Source: Aedes albopictus
Lineage: Eukaryota; Arthropoda; Insecta; Diptera; Culicidae
Assembly: GCF_035046485.1 (NCBI RefSeq)
Contig: NC_085138.1
Span: forward strand, 42,133,464-42,197,463
Length of the DNA: 64,000 nucleotides
Direction: 5' to 3'
Shown here: piece by piece, positions 53,843-64,000 of the stretch
Numbering within the stretch: the first letter of the stretch is position 1
Layout: each line of letters opens with the position of its first letter
Position numbers and translations under genes: made by a program
The notes under the pieces: generated by a model
Told to the model about the DNA's origin: nothing
Seen by the model: only the letters and a program-made list of their open reading frames with translations
Databases searched by the model: none

Positions 53843-55211
53843 ATGACGGCGTACCTACTCTTTGGGCTAACCGCGAATGCAAAGGCCTCGGTCTGGTTAG
53901 GCATTGGCTTCGGCCCTTCGACGCTTTCCGCTTCACGAGCGCTGCACTCTGCAGCTACCGCAGTTGCCATGAGTATATCGTGGTCTTGCTTGGCCGTAAT
54001 CATCGACTTACGAGGTCTCTTCAAGCTCTGTTTGAGGATTATGCTGATATTCGATATTCAGGACGCAAAGTCGATGATGAAGTCAAGCTACTGCACAGCC
54101 ACCTCCCCGACAGAAAGCGTGCTAGCCGTGAAGGACACAGGGTTTCCTAACACTTCGCGAACAGCTACTTCCTTCTGTATCCCTAAAGGAGAATTAGCTA
54201 ACTCGCTCCTCGTAAAGAGGTTAAACTTGCTACTACCGCTGCTAACTATATTCGTGTTTTTGATTGATTGATTTGAATGTAAGTAGGAGCAAAAGTCGGC
54301 TATGATATGAACATTTGCCATTGCAAAGGTTACCATTCAAAATGTACAATTCCAAGGGTTTTTCATACAGGGTAGTCAAAAAGATTCTTGAACAAGCTTC
54401 AGGCTCAGTTGAGTCAAAACACAGGAATGCATTATTTTCCATCCCCACCTGTAGAAGCATTGACAGGTACCGACATTCCTGCGGGTGAGTGTGAATCAGT
54501 GTTCGTCCCTCCTGCTTTGCTAGTAGCTGAAACCCTGCCAACCAGAGCAGCGACGACACTGATGGTGAATGGGTAAATATGCTCACATACGGTATTCGTC
54601 CCACACGCCATCCATCCGAACCCAGGCCCACCAGCAGCACCAGCTTTCAAACTCTGCAAATATTTTCCCATCATCCAGTGCATATCGTCGGGAAAATGGT
54701 TTTCCGATTCGATTGGAAACGAAAATAAATTAAGCAAAATTCGAACCGGGCAGAAATGTGTCACACAGAGCGATCACCCGATGATCGAGCTTCGCTCGGA
54801 AAAGGATAATTCAGGTTCAGGTCCATGTTCTCCGCTGAATGCGGGACGAGGTGTTTGGGTGGTGCCACTTATCCTTCATTAGATCCAGAGGGAAACCGTT
54901 ACAGGACGACAAATTATATTTCCATTTTACGAGTTGGACAATTGCGCACCGAAACGGTCAACACGGAATCGTAAAATGAAACGAAAATGCTTTTGCAGAT
55001 TCAAAACGTGACGCTCTGGGACTAACTAGAATAGATATAGCTGGAAAAAGTTTTGGTGTACGACACGACCTAAGTGGGGCGAGTATGAGTATTATGAGTA
55101 CCATCATGAGCGCATCGATGCATAAATGGAACCGACAATCACATTGTTCACTGATGTGAAAAATTAAGAATTTTGGTGAATACGAATATGTTAACCAAAT
55201 TAAATACCCAG
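53843..55211. other. Unassigned 1.4-kb interval
   Basis: Overlapping open frames on both strands (142 residues at 53843-54271 plus, 132 residues at 54242-54640 minus, 110 residues at 54432-54764 minus) have no domain I know. The 54380-54780 part is GC-richer and unique-looking, hence a possible host region. Confidence 0.3.
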
Positions 55212-55260
55212 ACACGAATGCCACATGAGTGGTAAAGTGTCTTTAATAAATATTAATAAT
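55212..55260 (+). mobile_element. Extreme 5'-truncated non-LTR 3' end, second copy
   Basis: GACACGAATGCCACATGAGTGGTAAAGTGTC followed by TTTAATAAATATTAATAATAATGATAA. Matches 3529-3577 with two or three differences. Both flanks differ. Confidence 0.55.
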
Positions 55261-56204
55261 AATGATAACAAATCAAATACATGATTGTTGTACAGTCTAG
55301 GATAAGAGCACCCTTCTTCAGCCTATGTCCCAATGTTCATCCTGTTCCAAAAACAGACTATTTTAGCACCAATTGTTTCCTTTTTTGTTGCCATGCATGT
55401 TCACTCCACTCCTATAAAAAAAATACAAAAGAAAACAAAACAAATAGCGCTTATTAACGTTGTATTGCGGATTTTTAGAAAAATGTCCACTCTGCGGTAG
55501 CCGCCGAGTCCTACCGCAGCTGTCAAAGTCCTACTGCAGCCATGAAAATCATCTTATCATTGAAACTGAAGGCCAAATCAAAGTGTGCTCACAGGTGATG
55601 CAAGGTATGCTTGCAAGGTGAACTTAAGGAGAAACTTCAGAGAATACAAACATGGCTGCCACAATGGCCGACTTGGTCCCCTACTCACGTTTTCAAGAGC
55701 ACCAATCTTGAAAATTTGTAAATAAATGCTCTCGATTTGTAAAAGCTGCCTCTTTTTGGAAGTGAGCAAAGCCAGGAAAAACAAGTGCGGCTTGGCTCGA
55801 TGCTTTGTTCGTCAGATTTGTGCCTCTAAAGTTTGTATGAAAAATTGCAATGGGATTTCTTGATGTTTCACCTTAATGCGCTTAGCAAGAACATTTTTTT
55901 GTTTCACGCTTTTACCGATCTGTCAGGCAGTTGTGCGAAAGGGTGAATCTCACATCATGGGCAGTATCCATATTTGCATTACTTAAAACATACCCAACCG
56001 GTATCGACCGTGTGCGATCAGTACAAGACTGAATGCAACACATAATGGCACAACCAATCGAAACAGCAACAATTCCAGAAAATATTGTTTTATTTCCGTT
56101 TCATTAAAACAATCTCGAAAGGGACCATAATGAGTTAACTTACTTTTCCACGCAAGTTATCAACAACAACAATCAGCCGGTGGACGAGCGTCGATGTTTG
56201 TTTT
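55261..56204. other. Unassigned
   Basis: Includes CCTACCGCAGCTG/CCTACTGCAGCC near 55511-55543. No gene recognised. Confidence 0.3.
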
Positions 56205-56212
56205 GGATAACT

Positions 56213-56259
56213 GACACTGAGGAAGATTACAAGTGGTAGTCGAAATACGCGTATCTGTC
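56213..56259 (+). ncRNA. Hammerhead-ribozyme-like motif
   Basis: Read 5' to 3': GACA (56213-56216), core CTGAGGA (56217-56223, fits CUGANGA), stem II GATTAC/GTAGTC (56225-56230 with 56236-56241) closed by AAGTG, then GAA plus A (56242-56245), a ten-base palindrome ATACGCGTAT (56245-56254) as stem III, cleavage-site C at 56255, and TGTC (56256-56259) pairing with GACA as stem I. All invariant core bases are present. One oddity: an unpaired A at 56224 between the core and stem II. The palindromic short stem III is like dimeric type I hammerheads in Penelope-like retroelements. Activity is not shown. Confidence 0.55.
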
Positions 56260-57899
56260 AAAGGATAAGCAATTAGGGCGGAATTAAAAGGTACGGAACT
56301 GATTACACTCATTCGAAGAGGGTATTCCGCTTAGAGGGTTCGAAAAGTCGGTACAAGGTATTTTGCAAACGGGAACGACTTTTCTCAAAAAAGTCACTTT
56401 TTCAGCAAAAAAAAATAATAAAAAAAATTATAACACGGATATGATTTTTTCTACGAGAAATATTGATCGTTCAAGGACACGACACATAAAAAGCGAACAC
56501 TCAAAAAAAATTGGTTAAAATCGGCTGAAAACTGATTCCGCAATCGTAGTCACCGCTTCAACGTTTTTGGGAAAACACGATTCCGCGATAATCACGTTTA
56601 AAGCGCTGTTTGCAGATCAGAAGGAATTTCTCAGCCTATCTTGATGCATGGGAAATTCCTTGCCTGAATCTCTCAAGAAACCGGGTTTTCTTCGATCGCA
56701 GTACGCAGTAGCGAAGAAATGACAGTTCAAATGGCAGTCACCGAAGAAAGTTTCTGCCAGGAATCACTCAAGAAGTTTCTTGAGCGATTCATTTCGAACT
56801 CGAAACTGCGCTTAAAGTTTCAAATATACACTACGCGCTCATAATGGAGCGAGGCGCAAAATGCATATCTTTGTTTCTATTGCATGGATATCTATGAACA
56901 CTTGACAGAGCATTCTTAAGGCCTTTTCTTGTGTCATCACAAAATGGCTTCTTCAGAATCATCATCCAAATTCAACTTTGCACAGTATTGCACTAATACA
57001 TTTACGTAAGAAAATCGACGCTTACCTTTTCTCTAAAATTCTCCACTTCACGCAAGATATTTTGAAAAGAAATATAGAACACACTATTCCAAATAAAATT
57101 CTCTTTCGAACTATCTATACCACAAAGAAATATTTTCACTCAAACTTGAAAACTATTCAAATTTGTCTCAACCGCACCAAGAGTTCGATGGCAATGTTTA
57201 CCACCCACCACAGTACAACGACGACGGCAGCAGCGCGACGCGACGGTGCCGTCCGGCGCACAATCATCGATCATTGAACGCAGTGATGTCGATCTTGCGG
57301 GCCAATTCATCAATAAAATCAATCAAAATCATTGAAATGGTCAACTCAAATTTATCGATTATACGTCGTAAAATCGAAAACTATTCTTCGAATGATTATT
57401 GTTGTACTTTGAATCACATATGATAGTAATAAAAGCAAACATTTTTTATTTGTGAAATCTCCTCCGAACTGTCCGCCAACACTGCTGCTGCTTGCAAACA
57501 TCAACAGCGGAAGAACATATTAAGAGTATTCGATCACTTTTAGCTTAATTCACAAAAAACGGTGTTTTTTTGTAATATTGAGACATGTTTCATTGTTACA
57601 TATTTAGCAAAACAGAGTAGTCTACTGCTTGAATTGCTTTAGATGATTTATAATCTTGAAATGTTTACATTGGTGAAAGCGAGACAAAGAGGTGCTATTT
57701 TTGTTTGTTTGTTATAGAACAAATGTAAAAAGGCAACACCACTACTGTTGCGCTCGATGATTGTTAGAAATAAGAATCGAAAAAGAAGTGCTGAAATAGG
57801 AGTGATACAAGGAGTCACCTTAAAAACCCATACCTTAAGAAAAAATAATAAAAAAAAAATCTATTTTTCCCCCACCTCAACATATATAACCCCTTAAGC
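56260..57899. other. Unassigned; probable flank of the ribozyme-bearing repeat, then unique DNA
   Basis: 56260-56370 (AATTAGGGCGGAATTAAAAGG..TTCGAAAAGTCGG) reads like the continuing body of a retroelement. 56380-57000 has several TTTCTTGAG/CTCAAGAA pieces. 57190-57270 is a CAG/ACG-rich stretch that yields overlapping frames. No exon can be supported. Confidence 0.3.
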
Positions 57900-58990
57900 A
57901 ACTATATCATCTTTCTAGTTTTCTCCAGGAACTTCATGGACTCCAGAAATTCTTCCGGCAATTTTTTTGGATATTTCACTCTCAATTTTGTAAGGAATTC
58001 CTTCCACAATTCGTTGTAAACTACTTTGGCCATTCCATTGTTGTGGAGCCTCGTAACCGTGCGGTTAGGGTCACCAAGCTTCTAATCGCACCATGCACCA
58101 TGGTAAGGGTTCGATTCCTGCTCTGGGCGATGCAACTTTTCGTGAGAATAGTTTCTTCTCCGTTTCCACTGGTGCATGCTCCGTGTGTGCCTTGTCTAGT
58201 GTTTAAGTGAATTCAGTCTGTACAGCCTCTGGAAATTCTTTCAGAAATTCAGGAATTCCCAATTGGAATAACTCAAGAATTTAAGAATTATCGAATCGGT
58301 TTTCAAAGGCAATCTCGTATGAACTCTCACAAAAAAAAGCTTCTGCAAGATGTTTTTAAAGAAATTACCGAAAATTCCTTCCATAAATTGCCGAAGTCAT
58401 TTATTCTGAATCAATTGATGAAGAAATTTTCGAAGGAATTACAGAAAACAAGCCCGATTAAATTGATGAGGGTATTCCAAAGAAATTACTCAAAAAATGG
58501 AATCAAATTTCCGGAGGCATTGCGAAATTAATAACTAAATGAATTAGGAATAAAAATTACCGAATGAATTTTCAAGGGGGTTGTTGAAGAAACTTCTAGG
58601 TTAAATTTTAAAAAAATGCAGAAATTATTTCCAAGATAATTACTAAGAATGGCTAAAAAATGCTTGAGAAAATTCCAAATTGATTAGTGTAACTTCCGTA
58701 TCAACTTATTCAGCATTTCCCGATGAAATTCTTCAAAATAATTTCCAAATCAACTCCTACGAAGCAGTTTCCAATGGAATTGCCGATGAAATTTTAAAAT
58801 GTGTTCTTGAGGGAATCCCCAAAGAAATTGCCGGCGAAGTTCCTAAATAATTTTCACAAAAAAAAACAGCAGAAGAAAATGCGAAGACATTGCCGAGAAA
58901 ATCGTCAATGAAATTTACAAAGGAGTTATTGGAGCAAATGAATTTCCAATGAAATGCTCGAGAAATTCTGAAAGAAATTCTGGCTTGAAT
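57900..58990. repeat. GGAATTCC-type degenerate array, split by a SINE
   Basis: Eroded units (GGAATTCCTTCC, GAAATTACCGAAAATTCC) at 57900-58035 and 58220-58990. The frame 58319-58531 (K/F-rich) is repeat-derived. Confidence 0.55.
58045..58230 (+). mobile_element. tRNA-derived SINE, family A
   Basis: A box TAACCGTGCGG (58054-58064) and perfect B box GGTTCGATTCC (58108-58118). The body GCAACTTTTCGTGAGAATAG..GTGCCTTGTCTAGTG..CAGTCTGTACAGCCTCTGG is a diverged match to 41540-41715. Confidence 0.75.
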
Positions 58991-59264
58991 CGAATAATAA
59001 AGTGTTGTGTACTAGGTACACGACATTTTACGAATATAGCTAAACAGCTGTAGATTTCAAGGGCCAAACTCCAGGATAGTTTGGACGACTTTAAATCTAT
59101 ATTTTTACCTGTTAGTCTCCCCGCAGGTCCAGTAACAATAGTTGATTTTGCACTGTATAGCGACTAGATCTATAGTTCTAAGTTCCAAGCTAGTTTGGAT
59201 GATTTGCATTAACCAAATAACGGCAATGAGTGTATATTGTCAATGGAAGTATTTTGAAATTGAT
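58991..59264. other. Unassigned with palindrome TGTGTACTAGGTACACGA
   Basis: The palindrome at about 59003-59020 resembles the CGTGTACTCAGTACACG palindrome of the piggyBac-like element, differing at the centre. No further similarity seen. Confidence 0.35.
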
Positions 59265-59266
59265 TA

Positions 59267-59483
59267 AGGTACACCGGGGCAAGTTGAAACGGGTGGGGCA
59301 AGATGAAACACGAAGTTTTGAAATAGATTTCAATACAATTTGGAAATTTGTCCTTCTCTAAAAGAATGTTTGAATCAAAAACTATGTGTTATGGCGATCA
59401 AACTGTTTATCATCAATAGAAAACATCATGTTAACCCGCTGTTTCATCTTGCCCCACCCGTTTCAACTTGCCCCGGTGTACCT
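59267..59483. mobile_element. TA-flanked MITE, AGGTACACCGGGGCAAGTTG termini, copy 2
   Basis: Same family as 5963-6185 with the interior inverted. TA at 59265-59266 and 59484-59485. 217 bp. Confidence 0.85.
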
Positions 59484-59607
59484 TACTTTGAATATAATTC
59501 AAATTAATGGTGCAGTCAATTGGTACAAGGGTGATAGAATAAACACCCATTTCTCCTTTAAAACATTCGAAATCATTATGTTTCCAGTCATATAAAGCCC
59601 TTCAGAC

Positions 59608-60372
59608 CTACATACATACGTGTTCTTTGCTTTGCCTTTGAATTTGAATCCTACATTTTAGATACATCGGGCACATTTTTCGCTCTTTTCCAGTGTAACT
59701 AGGTAGTAGACGATGTGATGACTCAAGGAAGATCCACAAATAGGAAAAGGAGATCTCGCTTACACCAACCATCGCATCGCATCGTCTCGTCATCATTCGT
59801 CGTGTCTTTATTCGCAACGCAAGCAAGTAAGCAACCGAAGCAAGATCCATCATTACGTATGCAGTGCCTGTAAAAGACGATGAGGAGAAATTTAGCGAAA
59901 TTCTTCGCTGCCACGTGACCGGAGAGCACGTGCCGGGTTGCAGCAGCAGCAGAGTGTCAGGGACCAGATAGCAGGCATGCCATAAGCGTCCTAGATATGT
60001 GTGGCGCGTTTTTTGCTCCCTCTCCCTCACTACTGTGATGGTCGTTGAACAGGTGGAACGATTTAGTTTTGAATATTCAGTGCCGGTAGGTAAACACTGT
60101 AGTATCGTCTGCTCTGAATGGTAACTAAAAAGGCTGGATCTGATTCGAGAATGTAAAGGATTGATGCAGTTTACCAAATTTTCCATCGGATTCACAGAAC
60201 CAAAAAAAGACGAACAAGAACGAAAAGGTGGAAACCATGTAACGATATAACTTTTGTAATTGGAATGGCTCTGTCGCAATAAACGAGGGTCGATATGGGT
60301 CCGGAAATGAGTCCCCAAATCAGTAAAAATCACTTGCGGAAGTGTCAAAAGAATAAAGAGTTCTGTGAACAA
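59608..60372 (-). other. Longest open frame in the window (254 codons), coding status doubtful
   Basis: ATG to stop on the minus strand without interruption. Composition is S/R/L/T-rich with no domain, signal peptide or repeat that I recognise. The DNA is GC-richer than its surroundings and not visibly repetitive here, with CAGCAGCAG and CATCGCATCGCATCG runs. It could be a host exon or simply a chance frame in a regulatory region. No splice or start context decides it. Confidence 0.2.
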
Positions 60373-60816
60373 TAGACACTACTGGTGCTATTGTTATTCG
60401 CACTTCATGTGGGCGCCAAAACCAGCGGAAACCAATCAATCGAAAATTGACCCGACGACGCTTTCGATCGCATCGGTGTGAACCATATCCGGTGAAATCA
60501 CGTTAAGTGGGTGGTATCAAGCGCTTTGAATTGCTGACAAGGTGTGAAAATATTTGTAGAAGTTAGCTGAGGTGTCAATATACTTGTGCGTGTCTTCCTT
60601 AATATTTTTTTGCCTTTCTCGTACACTAAGTGTACTGGAAAGGTTATATATTAGGCTGCGGCTTATTTTTCAAAAGTTGTTGAAACTCGGAATTCGTAAG
60701 CTCTTCTGGATTCAAATGACATTAAAAGAGAAACCTCTGAGTTTGAGTCAAAAATATTAAGATTTAGAAGTGGCGCAATTGCCTCAAAGTTGAATTTTCG
60801 AGTAATAAAAATGTGT
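60373..60816. other. Unassigned, with a TACACTAAGTGTA palindrome
   Basis: TTTGCCTTTCTCGTACACTAAGTGTACTGGAAAGG (60609-60643) is a palindrome-centred piece that looks like a MITE end. Partner not found. Confidence 0.35.
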
Positions 60817-60847
60817 TAGGGTATCGCGCCACTTGGGCGGTGGCTTC

Positions 60848-61018
60848 TATATTCGTCTGTTTTCCACTATAACTCAGTCAAATTTGAACCAATTGACTTG
60901 AAATGTTGTACACGGGTAGATACTATACCTATCTCACCACATTCCAAAAATTGTGTCAATTGGTTCAAATTTGACTGAGTTATAGTGGAAAACAGACGAA
61001 TATACACTGTATATTATA
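60848..61018. mobile_element. Palindromic MITE nested in the left arm
   Basis: Perfect ~58-base arms TATTCGTCTGTTTTCCACTA..TAGTGGAAAACAGACGAATA around GACTTGAAATG..CCAAAAATTGTGTC, next to a small CACTGTATATTATACAGTG palindrome. The opposite arm (CTTCTACAGTGATATACATTCG) shows the empty site, so it inserted after the arms formed. Confidence 0.8.
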
Positions 61019-61777
61019 CAGTGATAGACATTCGTTTAGCCGAGGCTAAAAATATTTCAAAAAAGTGTTAGGAAACTCATACAAAAGATTTTATGATAAA
61101 ACTTTTTTATCGTAGTGATAGCATATCTAGTCCTGTTTTATAAAAATGTGATACATCACACTTACATATACACTGAAACAAAAACTAGGGTAAAAACCCT
61201 TCAAATGTCATTTTTTGCCTAGACATTCGTTTAGCCGAATTGTACAATTTTTAGAATTCCATAATAAAAAACTATCAAATTTCGAAAAATTTCCAACAAA
61301 GACATTTTGAATGGTGATCTGCATTACAGATCGACTTATAAATCATGAATTAGATCGTTTTTGGAAGTGTTGCCATATTAATTTTGCATGCATCTCATTT
61401 AAATATGTCATAATATTGTAAATGTTTCCAAATTGAGATTTGATGTAGTTATTTTTATCGGAAGTGTTTCAAAAGAATCTAATGAAAGTTTCATAACCAA
61501 AACAGGTTGAAAATTTACGAAAAGCAATGTTTTTAACAGAAAAAAATAACACAATCCAACAAAAAATCACGTATTTAAGTTTTGTTTTGATGAAATATGA
61601 TGGTTTCACTTGTAAAAATCACAGCGTTTACTACTATTACGTCTTCTAATAGCTCCCAACATCTTCTAGACTGTATTCTGGCTGAAATAACATGCATTGG
61701 ACGGCTCATATTTCGAGAAATGGCACCGAAAGTATTCAAATTTCTAGCATAAACTACTTGTTTTATATATATTTTTT

Positions 61778-61996
61778 TTTTCAAGATCCTACATCGTCTT
61801 CAGCCAGAGGCTGCACAGACTGAACATTACATACACGAGACAACGGACAACACACATAACACCCAGTGGCCCAGTGGCAAATTTTCCGTTTGACGAAAAG
61901 TTTTCCCCGACTGGAGCCCGCTCCGAACTCGCACTCCGAGGCTTACGAAACGCCTAGACGACTGACGCCGCTAACCGCACGGCCACGAAGCCCACA
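61778..61996 (-). mobile_element. tRNA-derived SINE, family A, with damaged B box
   Basis: On the minus strand: head GGGCTTCGTGGCCGTGCGGT, A box TGGCCGTGCGG intact, B box region GAGTTCGGAGCGGGC disrupted. The body ends CAGCCTCTGGCTGAAGACGATGTAGGATCTTG followed by an A-rich tail. It gives the fullest 3' end of this family in the window. Confidence 0.85.
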
Positions 61997-63163
61997 ATTT
62001 AGACATTATTTTCAAATAAACCATGTTAGAAATGAATGTGGTTCACAACTAAGACTCATTTATTATATATTTCTTCAGATTGAATGAAATAAGCCAATTG
62101 TTTGACCATTTTTGTATAAGCATCTGCTTTTCAATAAACAGGGTACAAAAATTTGATGGAATACTCAGCGCAGCGGATAGACCGAGTGGACACCGTCGCG
62201 AGATTCGTGATAACGAAGAAAGATACACGGATTACGTTTATTTACAACATCTATTTGGGGCAACAGACTAGTACGGACTGACAATAATTACAAACATACA
62301 TGGTCAAGTAAATAAACACTCATTAGCTATTATGCTTCGTCAACTCAAAACAGATACAAACACACTCCTAACAGTGGGCTGATACTACTTCACTCATAAC
62401 AGTGGGCTGACACTACTTTACTCCAACAAAATTCTGACACTTCTTGCAGTTCTTTCACTTTGCAGTCTTCTAACTTATTTAGTAATGCTAGTATCAAACG
62501 GGTATACTCCACAGGCATTTGGGCACGTCTTTATTTCAATGCAGAACTATTTATTTTAGCTTTTATCAATCACATGTTAAAGTTTAACCAATCAAAAATC
62601 AATATACTTATTTTTTTTCATGACATTTTGTGCAATAATTTGAACATTTTTAACAATAATTCTGTGCCATATTTTCAAAACTGCTAATTTAGCTTACGTT
62701 TGAGTGTTTACAGAAACCAGTTTTCTTAAATAAATTTGTTTATCGTCGCTTCTCCTTATCGAGACATTTTTTTATAATATTTCTCTGAATTTCACAAGTA
62801 AATAAACTTTTAAGGTCAACTATCTTGCTAACACGTCATAAACTAAATGCCTTGGAGTATATCCTCGAAATATACTCACGAAATTGCAAAAAAAATATTG
62901 AAAATCAATTTTTCATTTACCTCGGCTAAACGAACGTCTAGGCAAAAAGTGACATTTGAAGGGTTTTAGCCTCGGTTTTGTTTCAGTGTATATGTAAGTT
63001 TAATGTATCACATTTTTATAAAACAGTACTAGATATACTATCACTACGATAAAAAAGTTTTATCATAAAATCTTTTGTATGAGTTCCCTGACTTTTTTTT
63101 GGGTCTCGGCTAAACGAATGTATATCACTGTAGAAGCCACCGCCAAAGTGGCGCGATTCCCTA

Positions 63164-63326
63164 TCACTTTAAGTGCTACAACTTTTTCAATTTTCCGATT
63201 TTCAATCTTTTTTATGAATCTCTCACAAATTAAATTTCAAATAAATGCGTAGATCATCATTTTTTTTTCCAAAGTCACGCAAAATACCGTCTACCCCCGT
63301 TGGTTTGACCTCATCTAATCTGAACA
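63164..63326. other. Unassigned spacer
   Basis: Short AT-rich stretch between two mobile elements. Nothing recognised. Confidence 0.4.
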
Positions 63327-63327
63327 C

Positions 63328-63834
63328 TTTTTTTTATTTTTTTTTATTATATTTTTATTTATTTCGTCAATCATAACGTAGACTACATATATACTTAAGG
63401 CTGTATCTATATCATATTGTATCTTAAAGAGTTGAAATATTTCCTTAAATTTGTTCGTGATATGGTCAAATCAATTGATACACAGTGCTCGTTGTAAAGA
63501 GACATCATTCGATTCAAAGGACTAAATTTGGCATAATCTCTTCGTTTGTTGGAGCATAAAAATTTATACACGATAGTAGATTTGCCGAGTCAATGCGTTG
63601 CGATACAATATCATTTACAAATGAGACCATAGCAAATTCTCGGCGTTCCTTCAAGGTCTGGATATCTATAAGCAAGCATCGAGCCTTATATGAAGGCAAC
63701 GGAAATGTGATCCAGCCTAGATTGCGTAAAGCATATAAGAGAAACTGCTTTTGTATTGATTCAATTCGTTCTTTATGTATTATCATATAGGGAGACCAAA
63801 CTATACTACAGTCCGGATTCGCTGGTTGGGTCAC
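63328..63834 (-). pseudogene. LINE ORF2 C-terminus and 3' end, 5'-truncated
   Basis: On the minus strand, VWSPYMIIHKERIESIQKQF, LGWITFPLPSYKARCLLIDI, LKERREFAMVSFVNDI and LLSCINFYAPTNE match the region after the reverse transcriptase in Jockey/CR1/I-group ORF2 proteins. A one-base frameshift near 63520 separates this from the final ISRTNLRKYFNSLRYNMI and stop at 63407. An A-rich tail (AATAAAAAAAAATAAAAAAAA) follows at about 63328-63350. The 5' end is lost at 63834. Confidence 0.8.
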
Positions 63835-64000
63835 GACTGCGCCCCGATTAGCGAATCGTGTTCGTTCGTTGGGGCAACTGACAACTGATCAAAATGCTCT
63901 AGACACACGCAAGTGACGAGAAATACGTCACGGAACACTCACATACTTGCGTAAACGTTCTGTATACAGGAGCTGTGATGCGACGGCGGTCAGACGTCAA
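63835..64000. other. Unassigned right edge
   Basis: GCCCCGATTAGCGAATCGTG followed by CGTCACGGAACACTC. Contains the small palindrome GATTAGCGAATC. Probably part of another repeat cut by the window edge. Confidence 0.3.

Larger units (their letters stand above)
60819..63161. mobile_element. 2.3-kb TA-flanked element with ~267-bp inverted arms
   Basis: Ends GGGTATCGCGCCACTTGGGC and inverted GGGAATCGCGCCACTTTGGC, with TA at 60817-60818 and 63162-63163. Arms (60819-61240 minus a nested insert; about 62915-63161) include two copies each of ATTCGTTTAGCCGAG and the block GATTTTATGATAAAACTTTT. The interior is AT-rich, with a nested SINE and no transposase. Confidence 0.8.

Noticed and set aside
1..64000. 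Endogenous viral sequences (common in Aedes genomes)
   Set aside because: I looked for viral polymerase or glycoprotein-like frames on both strands and recognised none. All reverse-transcriptase pieces fit non-LTR elements.

Overview
This is a repeat-dominated stretch of an insect nuclear genome. The content points to a culicine mosquito, most likely Aedes: degenerate 12-bp GGAATTCCTGGA arrays, several tRNA-derived SINE families, many short inverted-repeat (MITE) elements with TA target duplications, a DD37E mariner-like transposase relic, and decayed RTE-like, Jockey-like and R1/LOA-like non-LTR retrotransposons. The organism call is inference from repeat content. I recognise no intact host exon, functional tRNA or rRNA gene, CRISPR array or bacterial operon, and no endogenous viral element.

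Layout. 0-9 kb: a GGAATTCC array, a unit bearing the GCGCCACCTAGCGG motif, a 5'-truncated tRNA-SINE, four MITEs, an RTE-like LINE relic and a transposon-type pseudogene. 9-18 kb: a palindromic MITE, mostly unassigned DNA, a second array family (TTTCAGAGGG/CCTGAAAC) and a nested element that carries a full-length SINE with an 11-bp target duplication. 18.2-21.7 kb: a foldback element of inverted ~170-bp tandem repeats with CACTR termini and a TGA duplication, interrupted by a solo LTR. 21.7-26 kb: GGAATTCC arrays interrupted by a 1.1-kb TTATGCGA-rich element and a 5'-truncated Jockey-like LINE with a 12-bp duplication. 26-34 kb: an RTE-like LINE pseudogene, a third SINE, and a nest containing a 2.2-kb long inverted repeat with a Harbinger-like MITE in both arms. 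34.7-40.3 kb: a 5.6-kb element with piggyBac-like ends (TTAA plus CCY termini) whose arms are inverted arrays of a 152-bp repeat (6 and 11 copies), one arm carrying a MITE with a tRNA-like core. 40-50 kb: CCTGAAAC arrays, SINEs, hAT and TA-type MITEs, decayed LINE reverse transcriptases and the DD37E relic. 50-64 kb: a 1.4-kb element with its terminal motif repeated inside, a possible hammerhead ribozyme, more SINE and MITE copies, a 2.3-kb inverted-repeat element and the 3' end of a LINE.

The parts do not form a pathway. They record successive insertions, and several boundaries can be fixed to the base because an empty copy of the target lies elsewhere in the same window. The most interesting structures are the three long foldback elements between 18 and 40 kb, which could produce hairpin RNA if transcribed, and the hammerhead-like motif at 56.2 kb.
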